Shown here: piece by piece, positions 8,034-17,363 of the stretch
Position numbering within the stretch: position 1 is the stretch's first letter
Layout of the letters: each line of letters starts with the position of its first letter
NCBI RefSeq assembly: GCF_902460415.1
Contig: NZ_CABPTY010000002.1
Span: forward strand, 221,036 to 285,035
Direction of reading: 5' to 3'
DNA from: Campylobacter_A concisus_Y
Lineage (GTDB): Bacteria; Campylobacterota; Campylobacteria; Campylobacterales; Campylobacteraceae
DNA length: 64,000 nt
The notes under the pieces: generated by a model
Databases searched by the model: none
What the model was told of the DNA's origin: nothing
The model's input: the letters and a program-made list of their open reading frames with translations, nothing else
Position numbers and translations under genes: made by a program

Positions 8034-9608
8034 TTATAAAATCTCTTTTATGAGTAGCTGCGGGGTAACAAGTCCGCGGAATGAATTTTTTGATATACAA
8101 AAGATAATATCTATCATCTCGCCAACTCTAGCGTGTTTTGTAAAGTTAAAAAATAGAGCCTCAAGCGTTTTATTATCCTTTTGCAAGATGAGCTTTAAGT
8201 GATTTTGATCTCTACCTATAAGTCTTTCGTTTTTAACAAGAGCATTTTTTATCTTAAATACTGGACGTGGATTTTTCTGTCCATATGGCTCATAAAATTC
8301 TAAAATTTCAAGCAGTTCAAAGTCTATCTCGCTTGGCATTATGTCACCAAGTAGCTCGTCCGAGCTTTTGCAATCTTGCATATTTAGGCATGAGCAGCTT
8401 TTATTTATCGCTTCTTTAAATTCCACCAAATTTTCAGGTGCAAGCGTAAGTCCAGCCGCTCCTTTGTGACCGCCGTAACTTATTAGCAGATCTTCGTGGC
8501 TTGCTATGAGAGATAAGATATCAAGCTTGCCAATGCTTCTAGCGCTGCCTTTTGCACGGCCTTTATCTATACTAAAGACGATAGCTGGCTTTGCAAAGTA
8601 CTTTGCTAGGCGGCTAGCTACGATGCCTATCACACCCTCGTGCCACTGCTCACCCCAAGTGATGATGACTTCATCGTCTTCTTTTACGTCCTTTAGCGAG
8701 CATTCAAAGAGTTGGCGCTCTTCCTCTTTTCTGGAGTTGTTAAATTCGATAATGGTATCAAGGTAGTTGTAAGCCTCTTCTATGCTCTTTGCGCGCAAGA
8801 AGTTAAATGAATTCATCGCATCGTCCATGCGTCCGGCTGAATTTATAAGTGGGGCTATAAGAAAGCTAATATCATCGCACTCAAATTTTTCCTTACCATA
8901 AAACTCTTTTATAGCGTGAAATGCAGAACGCTTAGACGCATTTAGCTTACAAATGCCAAGGCGAACAAGCATTCTATTCATATCTCTTAGCTCCATCATG
9001 TCAGCGATTATCGCGATAGCTAAAAGCTCTAGAAATTTGCTCATATCGTAATTTAGCCCAAAGACATCCTTTAACGCTCCAACCAAATACCAAGCAACCT
9101 CAGCACCACAAATTTCAATATTTGGGAAGTTGCAGTCTTCTTGTTTTGGATTGATGATCGCATAAGCTTCTGGGAGAACAGCTGGAGGCATGTGATGATC
9201 AGTGATAATAAGATCGATGCCTTTTTCTTTACAGATAATGGCTGCATCGTTTGCAGAGATGCCGTTATCAACGGTTATAATCAAGCTTACATCAGCTGAG
9301 AGTTCATCTATTATCTCAGGATTTAGCCCATATCCATCTTTAAATCTATTTGGAATTTTTACTAGGTAGTCTTTCACGCCAAGATCATCAAAAAACTCAG
9401 CTAAAATCACGCTTGAAACAACACCATCAACATCATAATCGCCCACAATGGCTATGCGCTCGTTTTTCTCGATCGCTTCTTTTATGCGATTAGCGCCTTT
9501 ATAGATATCTTTTAAGGCACTTGGTGTCGGAATTTCACTAATTTTTTTATGTATGTCGTTACAAAATCTATGCGCTAGTAAATTCCTTATATCCTCTTTA
9601 TTTAGCAT
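8034..9608 (-). CDS. recJ: Single-strand-specific 5'-3' exonuclease RecJ
   Basis: The roughly 524-aa protein is a DHH-family exonuclease acting in recombination and mismatch repair. It shows VGDYDVDGVVSSVIL (metal-binding Asp cluster), ITVDNGISAND, the DHH motif in IITDHHMPP, the DHHA1 glycine motif in SYGGHKGAAGLTL, and a C-terminal OB-like region. The ATG at 9608 is chosen: the frame opens 33 bases earlier with a TTG that lacks a clear ribosome site. The ATG overlaps the stop of a 40-codon upstream frame. Confidence 0.93.
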   Translation of the reverse strand: MLNKEDIRNLLAHRFCNDIHKKISEIPTPSALKDIYKGANRIKEAIEKNERIAIVGDYDVDGVVSSVILAEFFDDLGVKDYLVKIPNRFKDGYGLNPEIIDELSADVSLIITVDNGISANDAAIICKEKGIDLIITDHHMPPAVLPEAYAIINPKQEDCNFPNIEICGAEVAWYLVGALKDVFGLNYDMSKFLELLAIAIIADMMELRDMNRMLVRLGICKLNASKRSAFHAIKEFYGKEKFECDDISFLIAPLINSAGRMDDAMNSFNFLRAKSIEEAYNYLDTIIEFNNSRKEEERQLFECSLKDVKEDDEVIITWGEQWHEGVIGIVASRLAKYFAKPAIVFSIDKGRAKGSARSIGKLDILSLIASHEDLLISYGGHKGAAGLTLAPENLVEFKEAINKSCSCLNMQDCKSSDELLGDIMPSEIDFELLEILEFYEPYGQKNPRPVFKIKNALVKNERLIGRDQNHLKLILQKDNKTLEALFFNFTKHARVGEMIDIIFCISKNSFRGLVTPQLLIKEIL

Positions 9609-9901
9609 GGTTTTGGTAAGAATTTTTGAAGAACTTACCAACTTTATTTAATGCCACTTGTTCACTTAAATTTACACCCATATTGCCAAAAATTTGGCTA
9701 TAAAAATACTTCTTTTTCATCGCAATCTTTCGTCTTTATTTTGAATGCTTGGATTATATCTTTTTGAAATTTAATTTCTTATAATTTTAAATGAAAGTAA
9801 GATTTTAGGGCTCATAGCAAGCTTAAAAGCTTTGTTAAATTGATAGTCTTTATAAATTAGCCATTGTAAATTTGAAGTAAAAAATGAGAGAAATTTTAAG
9901 T
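9609..9901. other. Intergenic stretch between recJ and barrel gene
   Basis: The stretch is AT-rich. It holds one 40-codon minus-strand frame (9598-9720) whose stop overlaps the recJ start, but it has no convincing Shine-Dalgarno and no family I recognise. It probably carries the recJ promoter. Nothing else is supported. Confidence 0.4.
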
Positions 9902-9930
9902 AAAAATAAGGGGTCATAAGACCCCAAAAA
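9902..9930 (-). terminator. Terminator of the barrel gene
   Basis: A GGGGTC / GACCCC stem with a 4-base loop (9910-9925) follows the gene's stop on the minus strand, and is followed by TTATTTTTA. This is a standard intrinsic terminator. Confidence 0.75.
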
Positions 9931-10539
9931 TTAAAATTTATATGTGTAGCCTAGGTAAGCGCCGATATCTGTTGATTTAAGGTTATCAAGATCTTCATCA
10001 GTGCTATACCAAGATCTATCTGCTTTTATACCAAATTCAAGTGCATTATTTTTATCAAAGCTATACTCTGCACCAAGTCTTGTGCCAACTAACCAACCAG
10101 CCTTTGTTGTATCATAAGTCGCTTTAAGTGTATTTGTATAAAGTCTTGCTTTAAAATTTACAACTGAAATACCAGTGTATAAGCCTGCTATTAACTTAAA
10201 GTTATCTGTTATAGCTGGAGTATAGTCACCACCTACTACAAATTTATGTGTTGTCCATTTTATACTAACATCGTGTTTTACACCATCATCAGTATAGTTA
10301 AAGTTATCTTTTGCCTCTGTATGATAGAAGTATCCACCATAAACTCTAGCTACATCAAAGTCATAACCGCCTTTGATGCCAATGTTTGGTCTATTATCCT
10401 TAAAACTAAGACCATCATTGTCTTTTAGCTTTGAGCTAAAATCATAGCCGCCCTCAACTCCGACAAATCCACCTTCAGCCAATGCAAATGAGCTAGCAAG
10501 TGAAAGTACTAAAACACCTTTTAAAACACAATTTTTCAT
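9931..10539 (-). CDS. Small outer-membrane beta-barrel protein
   Basis: The 202-aa protein has a clear signal peptide ending in SSFALA and an alternating amphipathic barrel pattern with repeated glycine-aromatic motifs (GVEGGYDF, GIKGGYDF, GGDYTPAITDNFK). It ends YLGYTYKF, an outer-membrane targeting terminus. It is a paralogue of the frameshifted gene at 5040-5623, sharing the signal peptide, YTPxIT and YTYKF regions. It is an OmpA-like/porin-like surface protein of the kind common in Campylobacter; the ligand or role is unknown. Its own terminator lies directly downstream. Confidence 0.8.
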   Translation of the reverse strand: MKNCVLKGVLVLSLASSFALAEGGFVGVEGGYDFSSKLKDNDGLSFKDNRPNIGIKGGYDFDVARVYGGYFYHTEAKDNFNYTDDGVKHDVSIKWTTHKFVVGGDYTPAITDNFKLIAGLYTGISVVNFKARLYTNTLKATYDTTKAGWLVGTRLGAEYSFDKNNALEFGIKADRSWYSTDEDLDNLKSTDIGAYLGYTYKF

Positions 10540-10621
10540 GTTAATCCTTTCAATAGTAATTGCACTACAATTTTATGTATCATATACTTTATCTTTACTT
10601 AAATGCTTTTTTGCAAATTTA

Positions 10622-12256
10622 TCATTTTACGTGATTAGCCAAGCTCGCTTTTATAAAGCCTAGTATCACAGGGTTTGGTCTAGTTAAGCGGCTAGTAAAT
10701 TCGGGGTGACACTGCACGCCTACAAACCACGGATGGCCTTTTAGCTCGATAGCCTCTATCAGCCCATCGCTCTCGCCACTTACTAAAAGACCATTTTTCT
10801 CAAAAATTTCTTTATATTTTGGATTTGCCTCGTAGCGGTGGCGGTGGCGCTCTTTTACGCTCTTTGCATTACCATAAATTTCAGCTAGAAGCGTCTTTGG
10901 TTTTATCTCACAGTTATATGCTCCAAGCCTCATCGTGCCACCAAGTGGGCTTGTGTGCGTTCTTATCTGTTTTTTGCCGTGAGCGTCGATAAAGCTATCG
11001 ATTAGATAGATGATAGGGTTTTTACACTCTTTGTCAAATTCCATAGAATTAGCATCTTCTAAGCCCAAAACATCCCTTGCAAACTCAATGAGTGCTAGCT
11101 GCATACCAAGGCAAATTCCAAGATAAGGGATCTTATTTTCACGAGCAAATTTTATAGCTTGCATCTTGCCTAAAACGCCCCTTTCGCCAAAGCCACCGGC
11201 GACCAAGATGCCATCTACGTCCTTTAAAAGCTCATTTACGTTGTTTTCTTCTATCTTTTCGCTATCTACCCAACGTAAATTTACTCTAGCGTCTAAATTT
11301 GCTCCAGCGTGGATGATGCCCTCAGTTAGGCTCTTGTAGCTCTCTTTTAGATCGATGTATTTACCTACAAATGCTATTGTAGTTTCATTTGTTGGAGCGA
11401 TTATCCTTTTTACTAGGCTATCCCACTTTGCCATGTCTGGTTTTAGCTCATTAAAGCCTAAATTTTCAGCGATTGGAGTTAGTATGTCTTGCTTTAAAAA
11501 TGAAAGTGGAATTTGATAGATACTTGCGCTGTCTAAGCTCTCTATAACGCAGTTTTTCTCAACACCGCAGCTTGCTGCGATCTTATCTTTTAGCTCGCGG
11601 TTTAGTGGCATTTCAGATCTACAGATGATGATGTCTGGTGTTATGCCTATACGTCTTAGCTCGCCTACGCTATGCTGGGTTGGTTTTGTTTTTAGCTCGC
11701 CAGCTACTTTGATAAATGGTACAAGCGTTAGGTGGATATTTAGCGCTCTTTTTTTGCCAACTTCCACCCTTAGCGCTCTTATCGCCTCTAAAAATGGCAA
11801 GCCCTCGATGTCACCAACGGTTCCACCGATCTCAACTATGAGTACGTCTTTACCTTTGCCTGCTTTTTTGATGCGATCAACTATCTCGCCAACGATGTGA
11901 GGGATAACTTGAATAGTCTTTCCAAGATAGTCACCACGGCGCTCTTTTTCGATAACCGAGCTATAAACTCTGCCCGTTGTGAAGTTATTATCTTGACTTA
12001 GGCTCTCATCTAAAAATCTCTCATAATGCCCCAAATCCAAATCTGTCTCTGCACCATCGTCTGTGACAAAGACTTCTCCGTGCTCAAGCGGACTCATCGT
12101 GCCAGGATCTACGTTGATATATGGATCAGCTTTTAAAACGCTCACCTTTAAGCCAGAATTTTTAAGTAATGTCGCGATAGACGCAGCTGCGATGCCTTTT
12201 CCAAGTGAGCTTAAAACACCACCTGTAATAAAAATGTACTTCGTCTCTTTTGCCAT
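10622..12256 (-). CDS. pyrG: CTP synthase
   Basis: The 544-aa enzyme makes CTP from UTP with glutamine as nitrogen donor. The N-terminal synthase domain opens with YIFITGGVLSSLGKGI (ATP site) and includes the SPLEHGEVFVTDDGAETDLDLGHYERF segment. The C-terminal glutaminase domain has the nucleophile in YLGICLGMQ and the His-Glu pair in GVQCHPEFTS. The ATG at 12256 is preferred to the TTG one codon earlier, with AAGGA upstream. Length is normal. Confidence 0.97.
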   Translation of the reverse strand: MAKETKYIFITGGVLSSLGKGIAAASIATLLKNSGLKVSVLKADPYINVDPGTMSPLEHGEVFVTDDGAETDLDLGHYERFLDESLSQDNNFTTGRVYSSVIEKERRGDYLGKTIQVIPHIVGEIVDRIKKAGKGKDVLIVEIGGTVGDIEGLPFLEAIRALRVEVGKKRALNIHLTLVPFIKVAGELKTKPTQHSVGELRRIGITPDIIICRSEMPLNRELKDKIAASCGVEKNCVIESLDSASIYQIPLSFLKQDILTPIAENLGFNELKPDMAKWDSLVKRIIAPTNETTIAFVGKYIDLKESYKSLTEGIIHAGANLDARVNLRWVDSEKIEENNVNELLKDVDGILVAGGFGERGVLGKMQAIKFARENKIPYLGICLGMQLALIEFARDVLGLEDANSMEFDKECKNPIIYLIDSFIDAHGKKQIRTHTSPLGGTMRLGAYNCEIKPKTLLAEIYGNAKSVKERHRHRYEANPKYKEIFEKNGLLVSGESDGLIEAIELKGHPWFVGVQCHPEFTSRLTRPNPVILGFIKASLANHVK

Positions 12257-12382
12257 CAAATTTCCTTAACTTTAGTTATTTTTTAATCTGCCGATTATAC
12301 CCCTTAAATATTTAGTAAGGCATTAATCGTATAAATTTTAAAAATTATTCTTTAAGTCTTTTTGTTATAGACTTCAAAAATC

Positions 12383-12598
12383 ATGATAAAAAACTGCTTA
12401 AAAAACATCGCCTCTTTATATGTAGACGGCTTTAAAAATATGAAAATAGGCAAGAAATTATGGCTTCTCATAATAATAAAGCTTATCATTATGTTTGGAA
12501 TTTTAAAGGTCTTCATTTTTGACGAGACTCTTAATACCAAATTTCAAACCGACGAAGAAAAAAGCGAATTTGTAATTCGAAATTTAATAAAGGAATAA
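12383..12598 (+). CDS. DUF4492 protein, cytochrome bd-associated
   Basis: This 71-aa protein has one transmembrane helix (about residues 26-46) and a basic N-terminus (YVDGFKNMKIGKKLW). It matches the DUF4492 family, found just upstream of cydA in epsilonproteobacteria and Bacteroidetes. It ends one base before the cydA ATG. Family role is not established; the position suggests an assembly or accessory factor for cytochrome bd. Confidence 0.8.
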   Translation: MIKNCLKNIASLYVDGFKNMKIGKKLWLLIIIKLIIMFGILKVFIFDETLNTKFQTDEEKSEFVIRNLIKE

Positions 12599-12599
12599 A

Positions 12600-14135
12600 A
12601 TGTCTGAGATGGATTTTGTCGACTGGTCTAGGGCACAGTTTGCGCTAACCGCCATTTACCATTTTTTGTTTGTCCCACTTACTTTGGGACTAAGTTTTAT
12701 CATCGCTATCATGGAGACGATATATGTCAAAACTGGCGATAAAGCATGGCTTGAGATAACGAAATTTTGGCTAAAGCTCTTTGGTATAAATTTCGCTATC
12801 GGTGTGGCTACTGGTATCATCATGGAGTTTGAGTTTGGTACAAACTGGGCGAATTACAGCTGGTTTGTCGGCGATATTTTCGGCGCTCCACTTGCGATCG
12901 AGGGCTTGCTCGCTTTTTTTATGGAGAGTACATTTTTTGCCATTATGTTTTTTGGTTGGGATAAGGTTAGCAAGAAATTTCACCTGCTTTCAACTTGGCT
13001 TGTCGCGATCGGTTCAAATTTAAGCGCGCTTTGGATCTTGATCGCAAATGGCTGGATGCAGTATCCAATAGGCATGAAATTTAACCCAGATACTGCAAGA
13101 ATGGAGATGGAAAATTTCTTTGAAGTTGCGCTAAATCCTCTTGGAATTAGTAAATTTTTACACACAGTAACTAGCGGCTACACCATCTCAGCTATCTTTG
13201 TGATAGGAATTTCTGCTTGGTTTTTAATCAAAAAACGCCACATCTTGCTAGCTAAAAAAAGTATCGTGGTCGCTAGCGCATTTGGCCTTATCACTTCGGC
13301 ATTTTTGTTACTTAGTGGCGATGAGAGCGCATATTTTGTAGCTCAAAAGCAGCCTATGAAGCTTGCAGCTATGGAGGGACTTTATAAAGGCGAGACTAAC
13401 GCTGGTCTAGTTACTGCTGGTATTTTAAACCTAGCTAAAAAGCTTGGCGACGAGAGCGAGCCATTTTTGCTTGAGATAAAGGTGCCTTACGCACTTGGCA
13501 TCATGGCAAACAGAGAGCTTGACTCATTTACACCAGGCATAAACGACCTACTTTACGGCAACAGCGAGCACAATCTAATAAGCGTTGAAGAGAAGATGGC
13601 AAAGGGCAAAGTAGCTATCGAGGCTCTTAAAAACTACAAAGAAGCCAAAAAAGCAAATGACGAGAGCCTAATGAAAACTTCTCTTTCAAATTTAGAGAGC
13701 AACCTAAATTTCTTAGGATATGGCTATCTTAAAGACGCAAAAGAAGCTGTGCCGCCAGTTGCGCTTACATTTTATAGCTTCCATATCATGGTTGTACTTG
13801 GCACTTACTTCATAGCTCTTTTTGCTATCACTCTTTATCTAAATCTCTCAAGAAAATATAAATTTGAAAACATAAGAGCGTTTTTGTGGATCTGCCTCTT
13901 TACCATACCGCTTGGCTATATAGCAGCTGAAGCTGGCTGGATAGTAGCAGAGGTCGGCCGTCAGCCATGGGTGATACAAGATCTCATGACCGTTGGCGTT
14001 GGGGCTACAAATTTATCTGACTCAAATGTCAAAATTTCATTTATATTATTTGCTGTTTTATTTACGGTCTTACTGATAGCTGAGATCAAGATCATGCTTA
14101 AGCAAATAAAGATAGGATTTAACGATCATGCATAG
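12600..14135 (+). CDS. cydA: Cytochrome bd quinol oxidase, subunit I
   Basis: The 511-aa polytopic membrane protein carries the haems of the bd oxidase, which reduces oxygen with quinol and works at very low oxygen. Recognisable segments are WSRAQFALTAIYHFLFVPLT at the start (first haem-ligand histidine), IMEFEFGTNWANYS, the LAAMEGLYKGE Q-loop start, and GWIVAEVGRQPW near the C-terminus. The Q-loop is of the short type. A Shine-Dalgarno (AAAGGA) precedes the ATG. The 3' end overlaps cydB by 8 bases. Confidence 0.97.
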   Translation: MSEMDFVDWSRAQFALTAIYHFLFVPLTLGLSFIIAIMETIYVKTGDKAWLEITKFWLKLFGINFAIGVATGIIMEFEFGTNWANYSWFVGDIFGAPLAIEGLLAFFMESTFFAIMFFGWDKVSKKFHLLSTWLVAIGSNLSALWILIANGWMQYPIGMKFNPDTARMEMENFFEVALNPLGISKFLHTVTSGYTISAIFVIGISAWFLIKKRHILLAKKSIVVASAFGLITSAFLLLSGDESAYFVAQKQPMKLAAMEGLYKGETNAGLVTAGILNLAKKLGDESEPFLLEIKVPYALGIMANRELDSFTPGINDLLYGNSEHNLISVEEKMAKGKVAIEALKNYKEAKKANDESLMKTSLSNLESNLNFLGYGYLKDAKEAVPPVALTFYSFHIMVVLGTYFIALFAITLYLNLSRKYKFENIRAFLWICLFTIPLGYIAAEAGWIVAEVGRQPWVIQDLMTVGVGATNLSDSNVKISFILFAVLFTVLLIAEIKIMLKQIKIGFNDHA

Positions 14136-15252
14136 TTTAAGCTTAGAAAATTTACAAATTTATTGGTGGTTTATAGTTAGCCTTCTTGGCGGACTTTTGG
14201 TCTTTATGATGTTCGTTCAAGGCGGCCAGTCGCTCATCTTTAGCCTTGGCAAGGACGAGCTTAAAAAAGATATGCTCATAAATTCTATCGGTAGAAAATG
14301 GGAGCTTACATTTACGACGCTTGTTATGTTTGGTGGTGCGTGCTTTGCGGCATTTCCGCTATTTTACGCTACTAGCTTTGGTGGCGCTTACTGGGTTTGG
14401 CTGGCTATTTTGTTTTGCTTTATCATCCAAGCTGTAAGCTACGAGTACCGCAAAAAGCCTGATAACTTCTTGGGCGCTAGAACTTATGAAATTTTCCTTT
14501 TCATAAATGGCTCACTTGGTGTTATTCTTATTGGCATGGCCGTTAGTACATTTTTTAGCGGCAGTGACTTTGTGCTAAATGAGCACAACTTTGTCGAGTG
14601 GAAGACTCCGTTTCGTGGCCTTGAAGCATTGGCAAATCCTTACTTGTACTTGCTTGGCATAGCGATGTTTTTCCTATCTCGCGTAGGTGGCTGCTTATAT
14701 CTTATGAATAACATCGCTGATGGCGAATTTATACAAAATGCTAGAAAACAGCTACTTATCAACACCGTACTATTCTTGCCATTTTTCCTAGGCTTTCTTG
14801 CTTGGGTGCTTACAAAAGATGGCTTTGCATACGACGCAAATGGCGTAGTTAGCCTTATGCCTTACAAATACGCTATAAATTTGATCGAGATGCCTATCGT
14901 TGGCGCGCTACTACTTGTTGGCGTTCTTTTGGTACTTGTTGGAATTTTCCAAGGAGTATTTACAAAAAGCATTCGTGGAATTTTTGCTTACGGCGTTGGT
15001 GTAACACTGGCCGTGACTGCACTATTTTTAATAACAGGACTAAATGGCACAGCATTTTACCCATCATTTGGCGACCTTGCTAGCTCGCTAACTATCAAAA
15101 ATGCAAGCTCTAGCCACTACACACTTGGCGTTATGGCATATGTTAGCTTGCTAGTGCCTTTCGTGCTTGCCTACATCGTCATAGTTTGGAGAGCGATAGA
15201 CAGCAAGAAGATCACGCAAGACGAGATCAAAAATGATCATCACGCATACTAA
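14128..15252 (+). CDS. cydB: Cytochrome bd quinol oxidase, subunit II
   Basis: The 374-aa subunit II has eight or nine predicted membrane helices and pairs with CydA. The family-typical segments are GGQSLIFSLGKDELKKDMLINSIGRKWE and GLEALANPYLYLLG. It overlaps cydA by 8 bases, which implies coupled translation, and is followed after nine bases by a 33-aa CydX-like peptide. Confidence 0.95.
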   Translation: MHSLSLENLQIYWWFIVSLLGGLLVFMMFVQGGQSLIFSLGKDELKKDMLINSIGRKWELTFTTLVMFGGACFAAFPLFYATSFGGAYWVWLAILFCFIIQAVSYEYRKKPDNFLGARTYEIFLFINGSLGVILIGMAVSTFFSGSDFVLNEHNFVEWKTPFRGLEALANPYLYLLGIAMFFLSRVGGCLYLMNNIADGEFIQNARKQLLINTVLFLPFFLGFLAWVLTKDGFAYDANGVVSLMPYKYAINLIEMPIVGALLLVGVLLVLVGIFQGVFTKSIRGIFAYGVGVTLAVTALFLITGLNGTAFYPSFGDLASSLTIKNASSSHYTLGVMAYVSLLVPFVLAYIVIVWRAIDSKKITQDEIKNDHHAY

Positions 15253-15261
15253 GGATTATAG

Positions 15262-15363
15262 ATGTTAGAAGCAGGAATTTTTTTGATACTTTGGCCAGTG
15301 ACATTGTTTGCTAGCTACAAATTTGTACTATTTGCTTTAAAGAAATTTGAAGCAAATAACTAA
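15262..15363 (+). CDS. CydX-like small membrane peptide
   Basis: This 33-codon ORF starts nine bases after the cydB stop, with AAGGA as Shine-Dalgarno. It encodes one hydrophobic helix (GIFLILWPVTLFASYKFVLF) and a charged C-terminal tail. Length, position and topology match CydX/CbdX peptides, which bind CydA and stabilise the haems of bd oxidases. Sequence identity to Escherichia CydX is not obvious by eye, so the call rests on context. A terminator follows directly. Confidence 0.7.
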   Translation: MLEAGIFLILWPVTLFASYKFVLFALKKFEANN

Positions 15364-15364
15364 A

Positions 15365-15391
15365 ATTTAGGGGCTTTTGCTCCTAAATTTA
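15365..15391 (+). terminator. Terminator of the cyd operon
   Basis: A 10-bp stem (ATTTAGGGGC / GCTCCTAAAT, one G-T pair) with a TTTT loop begins two bases after the CydX-like stop and is followed by TTATTAAAT. Confidence 0.65.
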
Positions 15392-15561
15392 TTAAATCAT
15401 TCTATTAAACATATCTACTAAATTTTAGCCACACTTTAAGATTTAATCCTTTTTTTATTTACTGATATTAAAACCTAATTGAGCATATCTTTGAGCAAGC
15501 CTTAGTTTTTCTATTATTTTATAAAAATAAAATATTATAAATTTCTACAAAAGGAGCGAAA

Positions 15562-17331
15562 ATGAGCAAGAATTTCTTAGGTTCTGTTGCCCTTGCGGCT
15601 GTTTTGGTAAGTGGTTTTAGTGTGAGCATGATACCACTTGAGGCTGGTGTCTTGGCTCATCACGTGAAGGTTCAAGGCGAACTTGGATCAGTCTTTATCA
15701 ATCCTTACGACGTATCGCCGCTAACTGCGGTTATAGATAGGGCTGGCAAAGATATCAAAGATATCCACGTCAAAGTAAAAGGCAAACCAGATGGCGGTAT
15801 CGACATCGACTACAACGTCTCAGAGCATGCCCTGCTAACACATGATGGTGTGCCTATATGGGGACTTTATCCTGACTATCTAAATGAAGTAGTCGTAAGC
15901 TACACGTTTAACGGAGTTAAAAAGGTAGAAACATATAAAATTTACACCCAGCCTATCGTCACATATAGCCGTGATTATAGGTTCTCACATATGCAAAAGA
16001 CTCGCGTCAAAAAGGTTGATCCTGCATTTAAAAACAGGCTCTATCTCATAAACAACACGATCACAAGCGTCTATAAACCACTTGATTGGAAAAATGGCGG
16101 CGCTGCTAGCTGGAACGACTTTACCGAAAACTACATCATAGATACCAAAGACGAAGTCAGATGGTACCTTGACTATCAGAAATTTTACGACCGAAGCGAA
16201 CGCAGGGTGATGGATGGCGGTATGATGATGGGCTTTCATCAGCTAAAAAACGGCGATATCAGCTTTGGCATGGCTCAAAGATATCTTAGATATGACCTCA
16301 TGGGTAGGGAAATTTACAACCGCCCGCTTCCAAGAGGCTATATCGATCTAAGCCATGAAGTTATGCCACTAAAAGGCGACCACTCACTACTTAGAGTTGG
16401 CAAATACAACTACCACCATAAAGACGGCAGAATTTCTCACACCATAAGAGACCATATCATCGAGGTAGATAGCACCGGCAAAGTGGTCGAAGAGTGGGAT
16501 CTAAATGAAATTTTTGGTAACAACGTCTACCGCAGCAACCTCATAAAAGCGCTTGATGCTAGAGCTGTTTGCCTAAATATCGATATGGACGCAAAAGAGA
16601 TCAAGATAAGCGATGATCTACCGTTTGGCGACATTACCTCTACTGGTACAGGCAGAAACTGGGCTCACGTAAACTCTATCGCATACGATGAGAGCGATGA
16701 TAGTATCATTCTCTCACTTCGCCACCAAGGCATCGTCAAAATCGGCCGCGATAAAAAGGTCAAGTGGATACTAGCTTCGCCTGAAGGCTGGAGTGAAGAA
16801 TTTAAAGCTAAAGTGCTAACTCCAGTTGACAGTAAAGGCAACAAGATAAAATGCGAAAACTCAAAATGTGAGGGCGAATTTGACTGGTCATGGACTCAGC
16901 ACACTGCATGGCTAACACCAAGATATGACAATAAAGGCAGCGTAAAACACCTAAGCGTCTTTGACAATGGCGACGGAAGAGGTATGGAGCAGCCAGCTTT
17001 CAAAGAGGATAAATACTCACGTGCAGTTGAGTACAAGATAGATGAGAAAAAGGGTACAGTCGAGCAAACTTGGCAGTTTGGCAAAGATCGTGGCTTTGAC
17101 TTTTACAGCGCAGTCACCAGCAACGTCGAGTGGCAAAAAGATAAAAATACCTACTTTATCTCAAGCTCCAATGTAAATTTGCTTAAGCCAGATAAGACTA
17201 TCAAAATGGTCTTGGTAGAGATCGATCCAAAGACAAATGAAGTCAAATTTGAGATGGATGTAGACTCTGCATCAAGAGATTATGTTGCTTATAGGGCGAT
17301 GGTTATTGATCCTGAAGTGTTTAATTATTAG
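15562..17331 (+). CDS. astA: Periplasmic arylsulfate sulfotransferase
   Basis: The 589-aa protein moves sulfate groups between phenolic compounds without PAPS. It has a signal peptide (about 30 residues) and a beta-propeller body. Catalytic-region histidines are visible: RNWAHVNSI, ILSLRHQG and the candidate sulfo-acceptor histidine in QHTAWLTPR (about residue 447). Two cysteines in KIKCENSKCEGEF probably form the disulfide seen in the enterobacterial enzyme. An AGGAGCG site precedes the ATG. In other bacteria dsbL/dsbI- or dba/dsbB-type partner genes often flank this gene; none is adjacent here. Confidence 0.92.
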   Translation: MSKNFLGSVALAAVLVSGFSVSMIPLEAGVLAHHVKVQGELGSVFINPYDVSPLTAVIDRAGKDIKDIHVKVKGKPDGGIDIDYNVSEHALLTHDGVPIWGLYPDYLNEVVVSYTFNGVKKVETYKIYTQPIVTYSRDYRFSHMQKTRVKKVDPAFKNRLYLINNTITSVYKPLDWKNGGAASWNDFTENYIIDTKDEVRWYLDYQKFYDRSERRVMDGGMMMGFHQLKNGDISFGMAQRYLRYDLMGREIYNRPLPRGYIDLSHEVMPLKGDHSLLRVGKYNYHHKDGRISHTIRDHIIEVDSTGKVVEEWDLNEIFGNNVYRSNLIKALDARAVCLNIDMDAKEIKISDDLPFGDITSTGTGRNWAHVNSIAYDESDDSIILSLRHQGIVKIGRDKKVKWILASPEGWSEEFKAKVLTPVDSKGNKIKCENSKCEGEFDWSWTQHTAWLTPRYDNKGSVKHLSVFDNGDGRGMEQPAFKEDKYSRAVEYKIDEKKGTVEQTWQFGKDRGFDFYSAVTSNVEWQKDKNTYFISSSNVNLLKPDKTIKMVLVEIDPKTNEVKFEMDVDSASRDYVAYRAMVIDPEVFNY

Positions 17332-17340
17332 GAAGTATTT

Positions 17341-17361
17341 GGTGCGAGACCCTCTCGCACC
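17341..17361. terminator. Strong hairpin after astA
   Basis: An 8-bp perfect GC-rich stem (GGTGCGAG / CTCGCACC) with a 5-base loop lies between the ends of the convergent astA and the small hypothetical gene. There is no clear T run, so termination is only likely. Confidence 0.5.
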
Positions 17362-17363
17362 CA

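Noticed and set aside
9598..9720. A 40-codon minus-strand ORF whose stop overlaps the recJ ATG
   Set aside because: No convincing ribosome site and no recognised family; it may be chance coding in the recJ leader. Described only as part of the intergenic stretch.
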